Source: Erwinia billingiae Eb661
Lineage (GTDB): Bacteria; Pseudomonadota; Gammaproteobacteria; Enterobacterales; Enterobacteriaceae
Assembly (NCBI RefSeq): GCF_000196615.1
Contig: NC_014306.1
Span: 2,976,001 to 3,040,000, forward strand
Length of the DNA stretch: 64,000 bases
Direction of reading: 5' to 3'
Part shown: one piece after another, positions 53,503 to 62,349 of the stretch
How positions within the stretch are numbered: position 1 is the stretch's first letter
Layout: each line of letters starts with the position of its first letter
Program-made: the position numbers and the translations under genes
The notes under the pieces: model-generated
What the model was told of the DNA's origin: nothing
Database searches by the model: none
Seen by the model: the letters and a program-made list of their open reading frames with translations, nothing else

Positions 53503-54042
53503 TCACCACATCAAATCATCGGGCACTTTAAAGTCCGCGTACGGATCGTCTTCATCCTGCTCTTCCTGACTCAATGCACTGTTCAGGACAATGCTGTTCG
53601 CATCACGTTGGGCAATCTTGTCGGCGACGCTGGCAGGAATAATGGCGTAAGTATTTTCACCGTTGTTATCCGCACTCAGGCGGGCAATGGCCAGACGGCC
53701 GCTGATCAGCTGGGATTGCGTGGTTTTATCCACGGCAATTTTCTTGATCAGATTATTGTCGGTGAAGTTGAAATCGATGGTGCCTTTGGCAATGGCGATC
53801 CGGTTCATTTCAATCAGCTGCTTCACCTGCGCCTTGTGCTCTTTCGATAACGCGGCCTGCTTTTGTTGTTCACTCAGCTGCTTATCACGCTCGGCCTGCG
53901 CTTTTTTATTCTCTTCAACCGCTTCTCTGGCTTCACGCGCCTGAACGCGTGATTTCTTGGCCGTCTTCTGCACTTTGGCCAATTTCTTGCTCGACACTAA
54001 TCCCGCTTTTAGCATCTGCTCTTGTAAGGTGAGTTTTGTCAT
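53503..54042 (-). CDS. yaiL: YaiL (DUF2058) nucleoprotein-like protein
   Basis: A 179-residue protein nearly identical to E. coli YaiL at both ends: MTKLTLQEQMLKAGLVSSKK and EDDPYADFKVPDDLMW. A long basic coiled coil (about 20-75) precedes a compact domain. DUF2058 proteins are annotated as polynucleotide-associated; function is not established. Chromosomal backbone gene between accessory genes. Confidence 0.94.
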   Translation of the reverse strand: MTKLTLQEQMLKAGLVSSKKLAKVQKTAKKSRVQAREAREAVEENKKAQAERDKQLSEQQKQAALSKEHKAQVKQLIEMNRIAIAKGTIDFNFTDNNLIKKIAVDKTTQSQLISGRLAIARLSADNNGENTYAIIPASVADKIAQRDANSIVLNSALSQEEQDEDDPYADFKVPDDLMW

Positions 54043-54177
54043 GCTGATCTCTAACTGGTTACCTGATTTTGGGGGATTATACCTGTTTTTTCAGGCCGAA
54101 TCAGGTGGCAAGGCAGGAACAGGCCATGAACGAAGTCGGCGCGCGTCCCTCATCGCTCATGGCCGGGTGGAAGGTGG

Positions 54178-55044
54178 TTAAGCCATTCTTTCCAGAATCT
54201 CAATATCGTTCTTACTGAAGGTCATCGTTTGATCAAAATTGATCACCCAACCGTTGTCCACAATCTTTATTTCGGGATTAGAATCGCCCGAAATATTCAT
54301 AAAGCCGCCGTGAATGAAGGTTTTCATCCCCTCACTCGCGCCCCAAATATTAAGATCGCTATTGAGATTAGCAAGAGTATCTTCCTTCTTGTCCTCTTTC
54401 ACATGCGGGCCTAAATCATTCCTTAGCTTTGAAATAACCTTCAAGTACGATTTCTTTAATTCAATTTTCGACTTGGCAAGAGACTTAAACGCGTTCATTA
54501 AGTCTTTATTATCTTTGAGCTGATGTTCTTTATTCCGTGATCTCAGCACCAATAATAAAGACACCAGGGCCGAGGTTGAGCCTGCGGAGTACAGCGCTAC
54601 CCTGACGCTGACTTCCCTCAAGATAGCGGCAACAGTACTCCCGGAGGTCAGAAAGGTGCCGATGGGCGCCAGAATCTCCCATAAAAAATCCCGATTAGAC
54701 TTATTGTAAACATCCCGGACCTTCAGGGGATTCCACCACCCGGAATTTCCCGCGGTGTGTTTATTGAAGAAATTCTGGTTATTGGGCGTCACCATCACAG
54801 CATGAGCGCGGTTGGATAACAGCCCCATCTCAACATCATCCTCACTCATCGCCGTACGGCCACTGGTGTTGTTCAGCAGAGCTGTGTAGGTTTTCATCGC
54901 CTGTTCGACATCATCATTGGCAAAACTGTATAAATCATCATCATGCGTATGGTTGATGATATCCACTAACAGTTTCATCTCAGTAAGATCGTATGACCCA
55001 CCATTAAAAATAGCGTTGGTTATCGCAGATGCTATTCCAGCCAT
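54178..55044 (-). CDS. Hcp-linked candidate effector with a TM hairpin
   Basis: A 288-residue protein of unknown family. Residues about 1-90 are helical (ITNAIFNGGSYDLTEMKLLV). Residues about 120-170 hold two hydrophobic stretches (LAPIGTFLTSGSTVAAIL and STSALVSLLLVLRSR) that could form a membrane hairpin. A charged coiled region (DLMNAFKSLAKSKIELKKSY) follows and the C-terminus is beta-rich. It starts 17 bases after hcp, so the two are one operon; genes directly after orphan hcp usually encode T6SS cargo. A membrane-active toxin is plausible but inferred; no enzyme motif is visible. Confidence 0.6.
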   Translation of the reverse strand: MAGIASAITNAIFNGGSYDLTEMKLLVDIINHTHDDDLYSFANDDVEQAMKTYTALLNNTSGRTAMSEDDVEMGLLSNRAHAVMVTPNNQNFFNKHTAGNSGWWNPLKVRDVYNKSNRDFLWEILAPIGTFLTSGSTVAAILREVSVRVALYSAGSTSALVSLLLVLRSRNKEHQLKDNKDLMNAFKSLAKSKIELKKSYLKVISKLRNDLGPHVKEDKKEDTLANLNSDLNIWGASEGMKTFIHGGFMNISGDSNPEIKIVDNGWVINFDQTMTFSKNDIEILERMA

Positions 55045-55061
55045 TGTAATACCCCAGACAA

Positions 55062-55544
55062 TTAGATTTCTTTATTCAGTTTGACGTCCCATCCTGATTT
55101 CGTTTCCGCGCCTTTGGTACCCTGATCGCTTTGCTCCCAGTAATGAAGATTCACTTTTGCTGCCTGGAAGTAATAGCTGACCATGATTTTATCGGTGCTG
55201 CCCACGCCGGTGAATTTGCATCCTGTGACCAGCACGTCTTCAAGGACGATACGCGTGTACTCAACTTTCTGCCCACCGGCCTTACAAACGGAAAGCTCAA
55301 CGCTGTTAACATGTTTGCCTGACGCACAAAACTTCATGATCGCCGGTGTGCCTTTATCGATAAACGCCTGCACCGCCAGGTCGCTAAACTGGACCTTACC
55401 GGCACCGCCGCCGCCACCGACTGCCATGTTACCCGGCTGGCTGGCTCCCCAGTTGAAGGACTGAATATCAATCCAGTTCTTATGATTCGAATCAGCGGAC
55501 TCACCGGTTACACCATCAACTTTCAGATACATATCAACAGACAT
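55062..55544 (-). CDS. hcp: Hcp, type VI secretion tube protein (orphan)
   Basis: A 160-residue Hcp. Signature features are MSVDMYLKVDGVTGES, WIDIQSFNWGASQPG and a C-terminal VNLHYWEQSDQG. The start at 55544 follows AAGGAA and gives the usual Hcp N-terminus. Hcp hexamers stack into the secreted T6SS tube and carry small effectors in the lumen. No other T6SS structural gene is in the window, so it is an orphan locus dependent on a system elsewhere. Confidence 0.93.
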   Translation of the reverse strand: MSVDMYLKVDGVTGESADSNHKNWIDIQSFNWGASQPGNMAVGGGGGAGKVQFSDLAVQAFIDKGTPAIMKFCASGKHVNSVELSVCKAGGQKVEYTRIVLEDVLVTGCKFTGVGSTDKIMVSYYFQAAKVNLHYWEQSDQGTKGAETKSGWDVKLNKEI

Positions 55545-55846
55545 TCGCTTGTTCCTTTTAAAGAGATAAAAAATGAGCAACCTAATTATTAAATAAACTT
55601 AATAGACTTTTTTTACAAGAAGATGAAACGCCAGCCCCCGATTCCAGGAACTATCCTGGAAAACAGGTCCACTGATAAGGAGAATGGCACCGACGTTGTG
55701 CGATGAACGGGGGTTGGATGGGCGCTGCATCAGGTGAGCAACGGGTTGAAGAGTATTGGTTTCAGGCGAGATAGGAATGACCCGGGCTTTGGGATATATT
55801 GGCAGCACTATCGTGAATTGATTTCTTGTTAACAGGTAACATCGGC
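55545..55846. other. Divergent hcp / yajD promoter region
   Basis: About 300 bases with no supported gene. AT-rich near hcp (poly-T and TTAATAG). Should hold both promoters. Confidence 0.4.
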
Positions 55847-56194
55847 ATGGCTCTGATCCCCAAAAACTACACCCGTCTGGAAAGCGGCTACCGCGAGAAA
55901 GCCCTGAAAATCTATCCGTGGGTGTGTGGACGCTGCTCGCGTGAGTTTGTTTACTCCAACCTGCGTGAACTTACGGTTCACCATATCGATCATGACCATA
56001 CCAATAACCCGGAAGACGGCAGTAACTGGGAGCTGTTGTGTCTGTATTGCCATGATCACGAGCATTCGAAGTACACCGAAGCTGACCAGTACGGCACCTC
56101 GGTGGTGGCGGGCGAAGACGCGCAGAATGACGTGGATGCCGCGACCTACAATCCGTTTGCCGATTTAAAGTCGATGCTCAACAAGAAGAAGTAG
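55847..56194 (+). CDS. yajD: YajD, HNH nuclease
   Basis: A 115-residue HNH protein almost identical to E. coli YajD. Zinc pairs CGRC and CLYC flank the HNH core TVHHIDHDHTNNPEDGSNW. The start at 55847 matches the E. coli N-terminus (MALIPKNYTRLESGY). The cell role is unknown. It may be a housekeeping gene that happens to lie next to the hcp locus. Confidence 0.94.
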   Translation: MALIPKNYTRLESGYREKALKIYPWVCGRCSREFVYSNLRELTVHHIDHDHTNNPEDGSNWELLCLYCHDHEHSKYTEADQYGTSVVAGEDAQNDVDAATYNPFADLKSMLNKKK

Positions 56195-56301
56195 GCGTTA
56201 ACCTGTCCGCTTCAGACACCAGGCTGGCCTTAACCTCCAGCCCGGGTTCCCCCGGTTAAGCGGCCTTCCTCGTGAAATCCCCTCAAAATTGATCCAGATC
56301 A

Positions 56302-56314
56302 TGAAATTGCTTCA
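56302..56314 (+). promoter_or_regulatory. MetR binding site upstream of mesXD
   Basis: TGAAATTGCTTCA is an exact match to the MetR consensus TGAANNTNNTTCA, 174 bases before mesX. Confidence 0.75.
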
Positions 56315-56488
56315 TGTTCGGTGAATTTATATCACTTTTCCTCACTCAGTGACTATGGCATAAATTAGACACTGCTTTTCGCCCAAGACAATTTGACAAC
56401 AGCTGAATAAGAAACCAGAAAGTAAATTCTGGAACTGCTTAAAATAAACGCATTCAGTGTCACATCTGAGATTAGGATAGCCATCAAA

Positions 56489-57466
56489 ATGAATAACGAA
56501 TTCGCCTTTACCATTAAAAGTCTTTCTTTTGATGAAAATTATAATCCTTCAAAAAATACGCGTATTACCACCAATTTTGCCAATCTGGCACGTGGTGAAA
56601 AACGCCAGGATAACCTGCGCAACACCTTGAAAATGATCGACGATCGTTTCAACTCGCTGGCGCGGCAGGATAATGCCAATGGCGATCGTTATTCCGTCGA
56701 GCTGGAAATCATTTCCGTTGAGATGGATGTCGAAGGCAAGGGAAATACCTTCCCGGTTATCGAAATTCTGAAAACCCACATCGTTGATAAAAAGACCAAC
56801 CAGCGCACGGAAGGGATTGTTGGCAATAACTTCTCCTCTTACGTGCGGGATTATGATTTTAGCGTGGTGCTGTTAGAGCATAACAAGAACAAAACGGCCT
56901 TCACCACGCCGGATAATTTCGGCGATTTACATGGCAACCTGTTCAAATATTTCGTTAACTCTGCCGCGTACAAAGCGCATTTCAATAAAGCGCCGGTGAT
57001 CTGTTTGAGCGTGTCCAGCAAAAACACCTATCACCGCACTGAAAATCAGCATCCGGTGTTAGGTGTCGAATACCTGCAGGATGAACTGTCCATGACCGAT
57101 CACTACTTCAATAAAATGGGCCTGCAGGCACGCTACTTTATGCCGCCAAACGGCGTTGCGCCGCTGGCGTTTTATTTCTCCGGTGATTTGCTGAACGATT
57201 ACACCGATCTTGAGTTAATCAGCACCATCAGCACGATGGAGACGTTCCAACGGATTTATCGTCCTGAGATTTACAATGCGAATTCTGCGGCGGGTAAGAA
57301 ATATCAGCCGACCCTGAGTCACAAAGATTATGCATTAACGAAGATTGTTTATGATCGAGAAGAACGCAGCCAGTTAGCGATTGAACAAGGAAAGTTTACT
57401 GAAGAGCGCTTTATCAAACCCTATCGGGCGATCCTTGAGCAGCTCTCAGCTAATCCCGTTCTTTGA
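56489..57466 (+). CDS. mesX: MesX (DUF1852), methionine synthase partner
   Basis: A 325-residue DUF1852 protein (AFTIKSLSFDENYNPSKNTR, then YSVELEIISVEMD). It always pairs with mesD; described work shows MesX is required with MesD for oxygen-dependent folate-independent methionine synthesis, and it is thought to be an oxygenase-type partner. AGGATAG precedes the ATG. mesD starts 30 bases on, so this is an operon. It has no E. coli K-12 equivalent. Confidence 0.85.
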   Translation: MNNEFAFTIKSLSFDENYNPSKNTRITTNFANLARGEKRQDNLRNTLKMIDDRFNSLARQDNANGDRYSVELEIISVEMDVEGKGNTFPVIEILKTHIVDKKTNQRTEGIVGNNFSSYVRDYDFSVVLLEHNKNKTAFTTPDNFGDLHGNLFKYFVNSAAYKAHFNKAPVICLSVSSKNTYHRTENQHPVLGVEYLQDELSMTDHYFNKMGLQARYFMPPNGVAPLAFYFSGDLLNDYTDLELISTISTMETFQRIYRPEIYNANSAAGKKYQPTLSHKDYALTKIVYDREERSQLAIEQGKFTEERFIKPYRAILEQLSANPVL

Positions 57467-57495
57467 TTAACCATAAAAATATAAGGTCACCTGTT

Positions 57496-58524
57496 ATGAA
57501 AATTTTATTACCTACGTCCACGGCGGGCAGCCTGCCTAAACCTTCCTGGCTGGCTCAACCTGAAACATTATGGTCACCGTGGAAATTGCAGGATCAGGAA
57601 CTGATTGATGGCAAACATGATGCGCTGCGCCTGTGCCTGGAAGATCAACGTCAGGCCGATATCGATATCGTCAGTGATGGCGAGCAGACCCGCCAACACT
57701 TTGTCACCACCTTTATTGAGCACCTTAACGGCGTTGATTTTGAGAAGCGTGAGATCGTTAAGATTCGTAATCGCTACGATGCGAGCGTGCCAACCGTGGT
57801 CGGCGCGGTAGAGCGTCAGAAGCCGGTGTTTGTGGAAGATGCCAAATTCCTGCGCAAGCTGACCGACAAACCGATTAAATGGGCGCTGCCTGGCCCGATG
57901 ACGATGATCGACACGCTGTATGACAGCCACTATAAAAGCCGCGAAAAGCTGGCGTGGGAATTCGCCAAAATCCTGAATCAGGAAGCGAAAGACTTAGAGG
58001 CAGCCGGTGTCGATATCATCCAGTTTGATGAGCCTGCCTTTAATGTGTTCTTCGATGAAGTGAATGACTGGGGTATTGCCGCATTAGAAAGAGCGGTTGA
58101 AGGCCTGAAGTGCGAAACGGCAGTGCATATCTGCTACGGCTATGGCATCAAAGCCAATACCGACTGGAAGAAGACGCTGGGTACCGAATGGCGTCAATAT
58201 GAAGAAATTTTCCCGAAACTGCAAAAATCCAGCATTGATATCGTCTCACTGGAATGTCAGAACTCCCGTGTGCCGATGGATCTGATTGAACTGATCCGCG
58301 GTAAAAAGGTAATGGTTGGTGCGATTGATGTGGCAACCAATGCCATTGAAACGCCAGAAGAAGTGGCTGATACCCTGCGTAAAGCCCTGCAGTTCGTCGA
58401 TGCCGACAAGCTGTATCCTTCGACCAACTGCGGCATGACGCCGCTGTCTCGTGACGTCGCCCGTGGCAAGCTGAGCGCGTTAAGTGCCGGTGCCGCCATT
58501 ATTCGCGGTGAACTGACCCGATAG
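57496..58524 (+). CDS. mesD: MesD, folate-independent methionine synthase
   Basis: A 342-residue protein equivalent to the C-terminal zinc domain of MetE, lacking the N-terminal half. TSTAGSLPKPSWL and SDGEQTRQHF are present; metal and substrate segments are VHICYGYG, IQFDEPAFN and LYPSTNCGMTPL. The start at 57496 has AAGGT about 8 bases upstream. MesD methylates homocysteine using a methyl donor other than methyltetrahydrofolate, and needs MesX and oxygen. Confidence 0.85.
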   Translation: MKILLPTSTAGSLPKPSWLAQPETLWSPWKLQDQELIDGKHDALRLCLEDQRQADIDIVSDGEQTRQHFVTTFIEHLNGVDFEKREIVKIRNRYDASVPTVVGAVERQKPVFVEDAKFLRKLTDKPIKWALPGPMTMIDTLYDSHYKSREKLAWEFAKILNQEAKDLEAAGVDIIQFDEPAFNVFFDEVNDWGIAALERAVEGLKCETAVHICYGYGIKANTDWKKTLGTEWRQYEEIFPKLQKSSIDIVSLECQNSRVPMDLIELIRGKKVMVGAIDVATNAIETPEEVADTLRKALQFVDADKLYPSTNCGMTPLSRDVARGKLSALSAGAAIIRGELTR

Positions 58525-58596
58525 TCTTATCGATGGGGATGACGCGAGGATAAATCCGGGCCAGCCCGCACCGCGAAGAAGAGCCCCTTAAAAAAA

Positions 58597-58624
58597 GCCC
58601 GCTTATTGATATAAGCGGGCTTTT
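58597..58624. terminator. Terminator after mesD
   Basis: AGCCCGCTTAT-TGAT-ATAAGCGGGCT with TTTT on the plus side and an A-run on the left, so it serves both mesD and the oxygenase gene that ends at 58662. Confidence 0.9.
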
Positions 58625-58661
58625 GTCTTTTCTGCATCACTGAGCGCGTCGCCCTTCCCCA

Positions 58662-59642
58662 CTATCCTTTAGCGAAGTTCGCCTGGATACGCTGTTGCAG
58701 ATAGTCTGCGGCGGTGATCGGCGGATATTTCTTCTGCGGCCCAAGAATTTCGACCTCTTTATTGGCCTGACAAAAAAACGCCAGGCTGTAGCGCGGCCCC
58801 TGATACTCACCCGGCAGCGGACTTCTGACCCGATGGAAATTCGACGGCAACTGGTCGTCGCTCCAGCGCATCAGCATGTCGCCGATATTGCAGGTGATCA
58901 CCTCTTCCCGCGGTTCGATGCTGGTCCACTGCTGACTTTCATGGTCCTTGCCCGGACAAACCTGTAAGCCACCCTGGCCAGGGCGCTGGAACAACAGCGT
59001 CAGGCAATCAAAGTCGGTATGCGCACCGGCACGCCACATCCCCTGCTCGGACTGCTCGGTGGCATAGTAATGCAGCATACGCAGCGTGCTCTGATAGGTT
59101 TTTTCATCAGGATTGTGCGCCTGCGCGAAGAAGTGCTCCGGGAAGCCCAGCTTCAGTGCAAAGCAGGACAGCAGCTTCATTCCCAGCGCCCAGCACTGCG
59201 ACTCAAAGGTCAGCATGGTCTGTTTAAACGCCGGCAGTTCGTTCTCGCCCGGCCACAGGCCATCCATCAGCGGACGGGTGATCTGATAGGACTCTTTCTG
59301 ATCGGGGGTTTTGGTAGAAGGACGTACCTGGGATTTATTTTCCCAACCGGCGTTTCTCGCCAGCGGATACTGCGCTTTTACTGCATCCGGCAGCGCGAAG
59401 AACGACTCGGTGGTGCTGAAGGCATGACGGATATCATCCAGCGCAATGCCGTGATTGCTTACCTGGAAGAAGCCAATTTCAACCGCAGCCTGCCAGAGTT
59501 GGTCGGCGATCTCGCTTTTGCGTTGGTCGAAGTTCGACAGGTCAATGCAGCGCACTTCGCGGGTAAAGGTCTCTTCGCCCATCGCGCCCATCAGCGCCTC
59601 TTTTTCCAGTTCCTGCAAACCGTAACCTTGGGACTGTGACAT
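58662..59642 (-). CDS. 2OG-Fe(II) / isopenicillin-N-synthase-like oxygenase
   Basis: A 326-residue member of the IPNS-like 2OG-Fe(II) dioxygenases. FFQVSNHGIALDDIRHAF is the N-terminal signature; the iron site is HTDFD with a later His (SNFHRVRSP), and RYSLAFF contains the 2OG-binding Arg-x-Ser. AAGGA lies before the ATG. It is the last gene of a three-gene unit with an amidohydrolase and a binding protein, so a catabolic oxidation step is likely; the substrate is unknown. Confidence 0.88.
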   Translation of the reverse strand: MSQSQGYGLQELEKEALMGAMGEETFTREVRCIDLSNFDQRKSEIADQLWQAAVEIGFFQVSNHGIALDDIRHAFSTTESFFALPDAVKAQYPLARNAGWENKSQVRPSTKTPDQKESYQITRPLMDGLWPGENELPAFKQTMLTFESQCWALGMKLLSCFALKLGFPEHFFAQAHNPDEKTYQSTLRMLHYYATEQSEQGMWRAGAHTDFDCLTLLFQRPGQGGLQVCPGKDHESQQWTSIEPREEVITCNIGDMLMRWSDDQLPSNFHRVRSPLPGEYQGPRYSLAFFCQANKEVEILGPQKKYPPITAADYLQQRIQANFAKG

Positions 59643-59669
59643 GTTGTTTTCCTTCTTTATGGAATGAGG

Positions 59670-61097
59670 TTAACCCGCAACGCGCTGTTGCAGAGTACGC
59701 ACCGCAGACATCGCCTGATGGCGCAGTGCGTCAAGATCGAGACCGGGAACCACATCGTTTTCCACGATGGTGCGGCCATTAATCATTAAGGCTTTCAGTG
59801 CGGCACGACCGCCGCAGGCAACCGGACCGATGGCCATGTCATGCAGGCCGAAGTAACGCGGGTCGTCGAGCCGGTAGATGGCGATATCCGCCAGCATGCC
59901 TGGCTGCAGGGAACCGCTTTTTTGCAGACCGAGGATCTGCGCTCCGCCGGCGGTGCCCCAGCGCACCACGTCTTCTATGGTTGCCGCGTCACCGCCGCCC
60001 TCGAAGGTGCCGCCGTCATAGCGGGGTTTGGCCGCCATCCCCTTACGGGCGCGCTGTAACAGCCAGGCCGCGTGGGTTTCACTCTGCATATCCGCCGCCT
60101 CATTTGACGCCGCGCCGTCCACGCCCAGCGAAATCGGCACGCCGGCTTTTTCCAGCGCCAGCAGATCGGCAATGCCGCTGCCCAACCGCCCGTTGCTCTG
60201 CGGACAGTGCGCAATCCCGGTACGGGTTTTCCCCAGCATGGCGATCTCTTCCGGCAGCAGCTTCACCAGATGCGCAAACCACACATCGTCACCCAGCCAG
60301 TCATGCTCGGCGCAGAACTGCACCGGCGTCATGGCAAACTTGTCGCGTGCCACATCGAGATAGTCCACCGTTTCCGACAGATGGCTGTGCAGACGAATAT
60401 TCAGGCTGCGCGCCAGTTTGGCCATTTCCCGCAGCTGCGATCCCGGCGCGGAATGTAACAGCGTGGTCGGTGCCATCACCACGCGGCGTAAAGATTCCGG
60501 CCGTGGATCATGATAGCGACCGACCAGGCGTTCCATATCGGCCATATACGCCTCATAGTTTTCCGGTCGCAACGCCTGAGGTAAGTCTTTCTCAATCGAC
60601 CGTCCCTGCGTTGCTCCGCCACGGCACAGTACAATGCGCATCCCCAACGCTTCGCCTTCGCTGAAGACGATCGCCGAGGTATCGAACGGCATATCCGGCC
60701 AGTAGAGATAGTTATGGTCGGCAACGGTGGCGCAGCCGGAACGCAGCAGTTCGATCAGCCCAATGCGCACCGCCAGACGGAAAGTCTGTTCATCAAAGGT
60801 GGCGCGAAAGCGGTAAGGCGTGGCGCTTAACCACCCGGTCAGGCTTTTGTTCAGTCCCTGCGGCTCACCTTTAAGTAACGACTGGAACAGATGATGATGG
60901 GTATTCACCCAGGCCGGATAGACCACGCAGTCGCGGGCATCGATTTGCCGCTCGTCGGGTTCCGCCACCAGCGTGCCCATCGCCTCGATAATCCCATTAC
61001 GCACGCGAATATCCGGCCCGTTATGGCGCGCGGCTTCACCGGGTAATCCCGTCAGAATGGCGTGCGCGTTTTTTATCAGCAGTGAATCAGACAGCAT
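59670..61097 (-). CDS. Amidohydrolase (8-oxoguanine deaminase / chlorohydrolase family)
   Basis: A 475-residue TIM-barrel amidohydrolase. Metal ligands appear as NTHHHLFQSLL, HSHLSETVDYL and GIAHCPQSNG with LGVDGAASNE near the end. The family deaminates purine or triazine rings; 8-oxoguanine deaminase is the nearest recalled relative but specificity cannot be read from sequence. GAGGAG is about 9 bases upstream of the ATG. The binding-protein gene ends 11 bases before this gene starts, so they are co-transcribed. Confidence 0.85.
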   Translation of the reverse strand: MLSDSLLIKNAHAILTGLPGEAARHNGPDIRVRNGIIEAMGTLVAEPDERQIDARDCVVYPAWVNTHHHLFQSLLKGEPQGLNKSLTGWLSATPYRFRATFDEQTFRLAVRIGLIELLRSGCATVADHNYLYWPDMPFDTSAIVFSEGEALGMRIVLCRGGATQGRSIEKDLPQALRPENYEAYMADMERLVGRYHDPRPESLRRVVMAPTTLLHSAPGSQLREMAKLARSLNIRLHSHLSETVDYLDVARDKFAMTPVQFCAEHDWLGDDVWFAHLVKLLPEEIAMLGKTRTGIAHCPQSNGRLGSGIADLLALEKAGVPISLGVDGAASNEAADMQSETHAAWLLQRARKGMAAKPRYDGGTFEGGGDAATIEDVVRWGTAGGAQILGLQKSGSLQPGMLADIAIYRLDDPRYFGLHDMAIGPVACGGRAALKALMINGRTIVENDVVPGLDLDALRHQAMSAVRTLQQRVAG

Positions 61098-61108
61098 CGC
61101 AGCGCTCC

Positions 61109-62098
61109 TCAGGGTTTAACCTGTATATGGTCAACAAACTCGGTGGTATAGGCCTGCTGCCAGTCGGTATCGGCGTTCAGCAGTTTGGCATTGACCATAA
61201 AATCACGGGTTTTCTGCCAGCGAGCCTCGGTCATGGTGCCCCAGCCTTTTGTTGCCGCATCGCCACCATCAATCAGATGATGCTGGCTGATTTGCTCAAC
61301 CGCCCACGCCAACAGATCGTCGGTCATTTTCGGGTTGTCTTTTTTGATCAGCGCATTGCCAGGTGCCGGGTTTTTCAGGTAACTCACCCAGCCTTCCATC
61401 GAGGCCTGCACAAATTTCGCCATCGCCTCTTTGCGGCCGCCGATCTCATCCGGACGGGTAATTAAGATGCCGCCATAAGGCGGGTAGCCATGCTCGGAGA
61501 ACAGGAAGAAGTTGGATTTCACCCCGGCTTTTTGCGCCTGAAAAACTTCAGAACTGACGTAAGCCTGCTGCGCGACGTTATCATCGGCGACAAAGGGTTG
61601 GATATTGAAGGTATAAGGGCGGACCTGAGAATCTTTCAGGTGATAGCGTTCTTTCAGCCAGGGCCACCAGGTTGACTGGCCGGAGCTGGAAACCAGAATG
61701 GTTTTGTCCTGCAGCCCGTCAAGGGAGGTCACCGAGGCGTGGGTCAGCAAACCCTGCGGATCATACTGGAAAGGCGCGGCGATGGCCTTAGCCTGAAACC
61801 CACGCTGGACCGCTTCCAGCAGCTGCAGGTCGTAACCGATGATCACGTCCGCGCGTTTCGACAGCAGCAGCTGCATACCGTTGATCTGCGGGCCGCCAGA
61901 CTGAATGCTGACATCCAGGCCGTAGCGTTTATAGATGCCGGTGGCCAGCGCCTGGTAATAACCGCCCTGCTCGGCCTGCGCGTACCAGGAGGTCAGTAAG
62001 GCGATTTTCTCTTCCGCGCTGGCGGTAGACGACAGCGCCCCAAACATCAACGTGCTCAGCACGCAGTAAGACAGGGAAATGCGGGATGGTAACTTCAT
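61109..62098 (-). CDS. ABC transporter substrate-binding protein (NMT1/SsuA-like)
   Basis: A 329-residue periplasmic binding protein: signal peptide to about residue 28 (ALSSTASA), then ALLTSWYAQAEQGGYYQAL and DVIIGYDLQLL, typical of NMT1/THI5 and nitrate/sulfonate/taurine type proteins. The start at 62098 follows AAGGAGAGGAG. No ABC permease or ATPase is in the window. Together with the downstream amidohydrolase and oxygenase it suggests uptake and breakdown of a nitrogenous ring compound. Confidence 0.85.
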   Translation of the reverse strand: MKLPSRISLSYCVLSTLMFGALSSTASAEEKIALLTSWYAQAEQGGYYQALATGIYKRYGLDVSIQSGGPQINGMQLLLSKRADVIIGYDLQLLEAVQRGFQAKAIAAPFQYDPQGLLTHASVTSLDGLQDKTILVSSSGQSTWWPWLKERYHLKDSQVRPYTFNIQPFVADDNVAQQAYVSSEVFQAQKAGVKSNFFLFSEHGYPPYGGILITRPDEIGGRKEAMAKFVQASMEGWVSYLKNPAPGNALIKKDNPKMTDDLLAWAVEQISQHHLIDGGDAATKGWGTMTEARWQKTRDFMVNAKLLNADTDWQQAYTTEFVDHIQVKP

Positions 62099-62349
62099 TG
62101 CTCCTCTCCTTATTGTTGCCGGAGAGAGGACAAGCAGACGCGGCTCAGCCTCCCAATCCGGCGCAAAATGAACCGCGAAATGGTTGCTGAGCAATGTCCC
62201 GCGCACTGAGCTGCACTGACCGCTTCTACTCACGTTTAGCTATACAAAAACGGTGCCAACTTCACCGATCGCCATTCCACAGGGTTTGTCGGGGAATGGC
62301 GTTGCAACATTTGATTCAAAGGAGAGCATCACGCACTAAACTGGTGCGA

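Noticed and set aside
59798..60664. 288-codon plus-strand ORF opposite the amidohydrolase
   Set aside because: Arg/Pro/Ala-rich antisense frame typical of GC-rich genes on the other strand.
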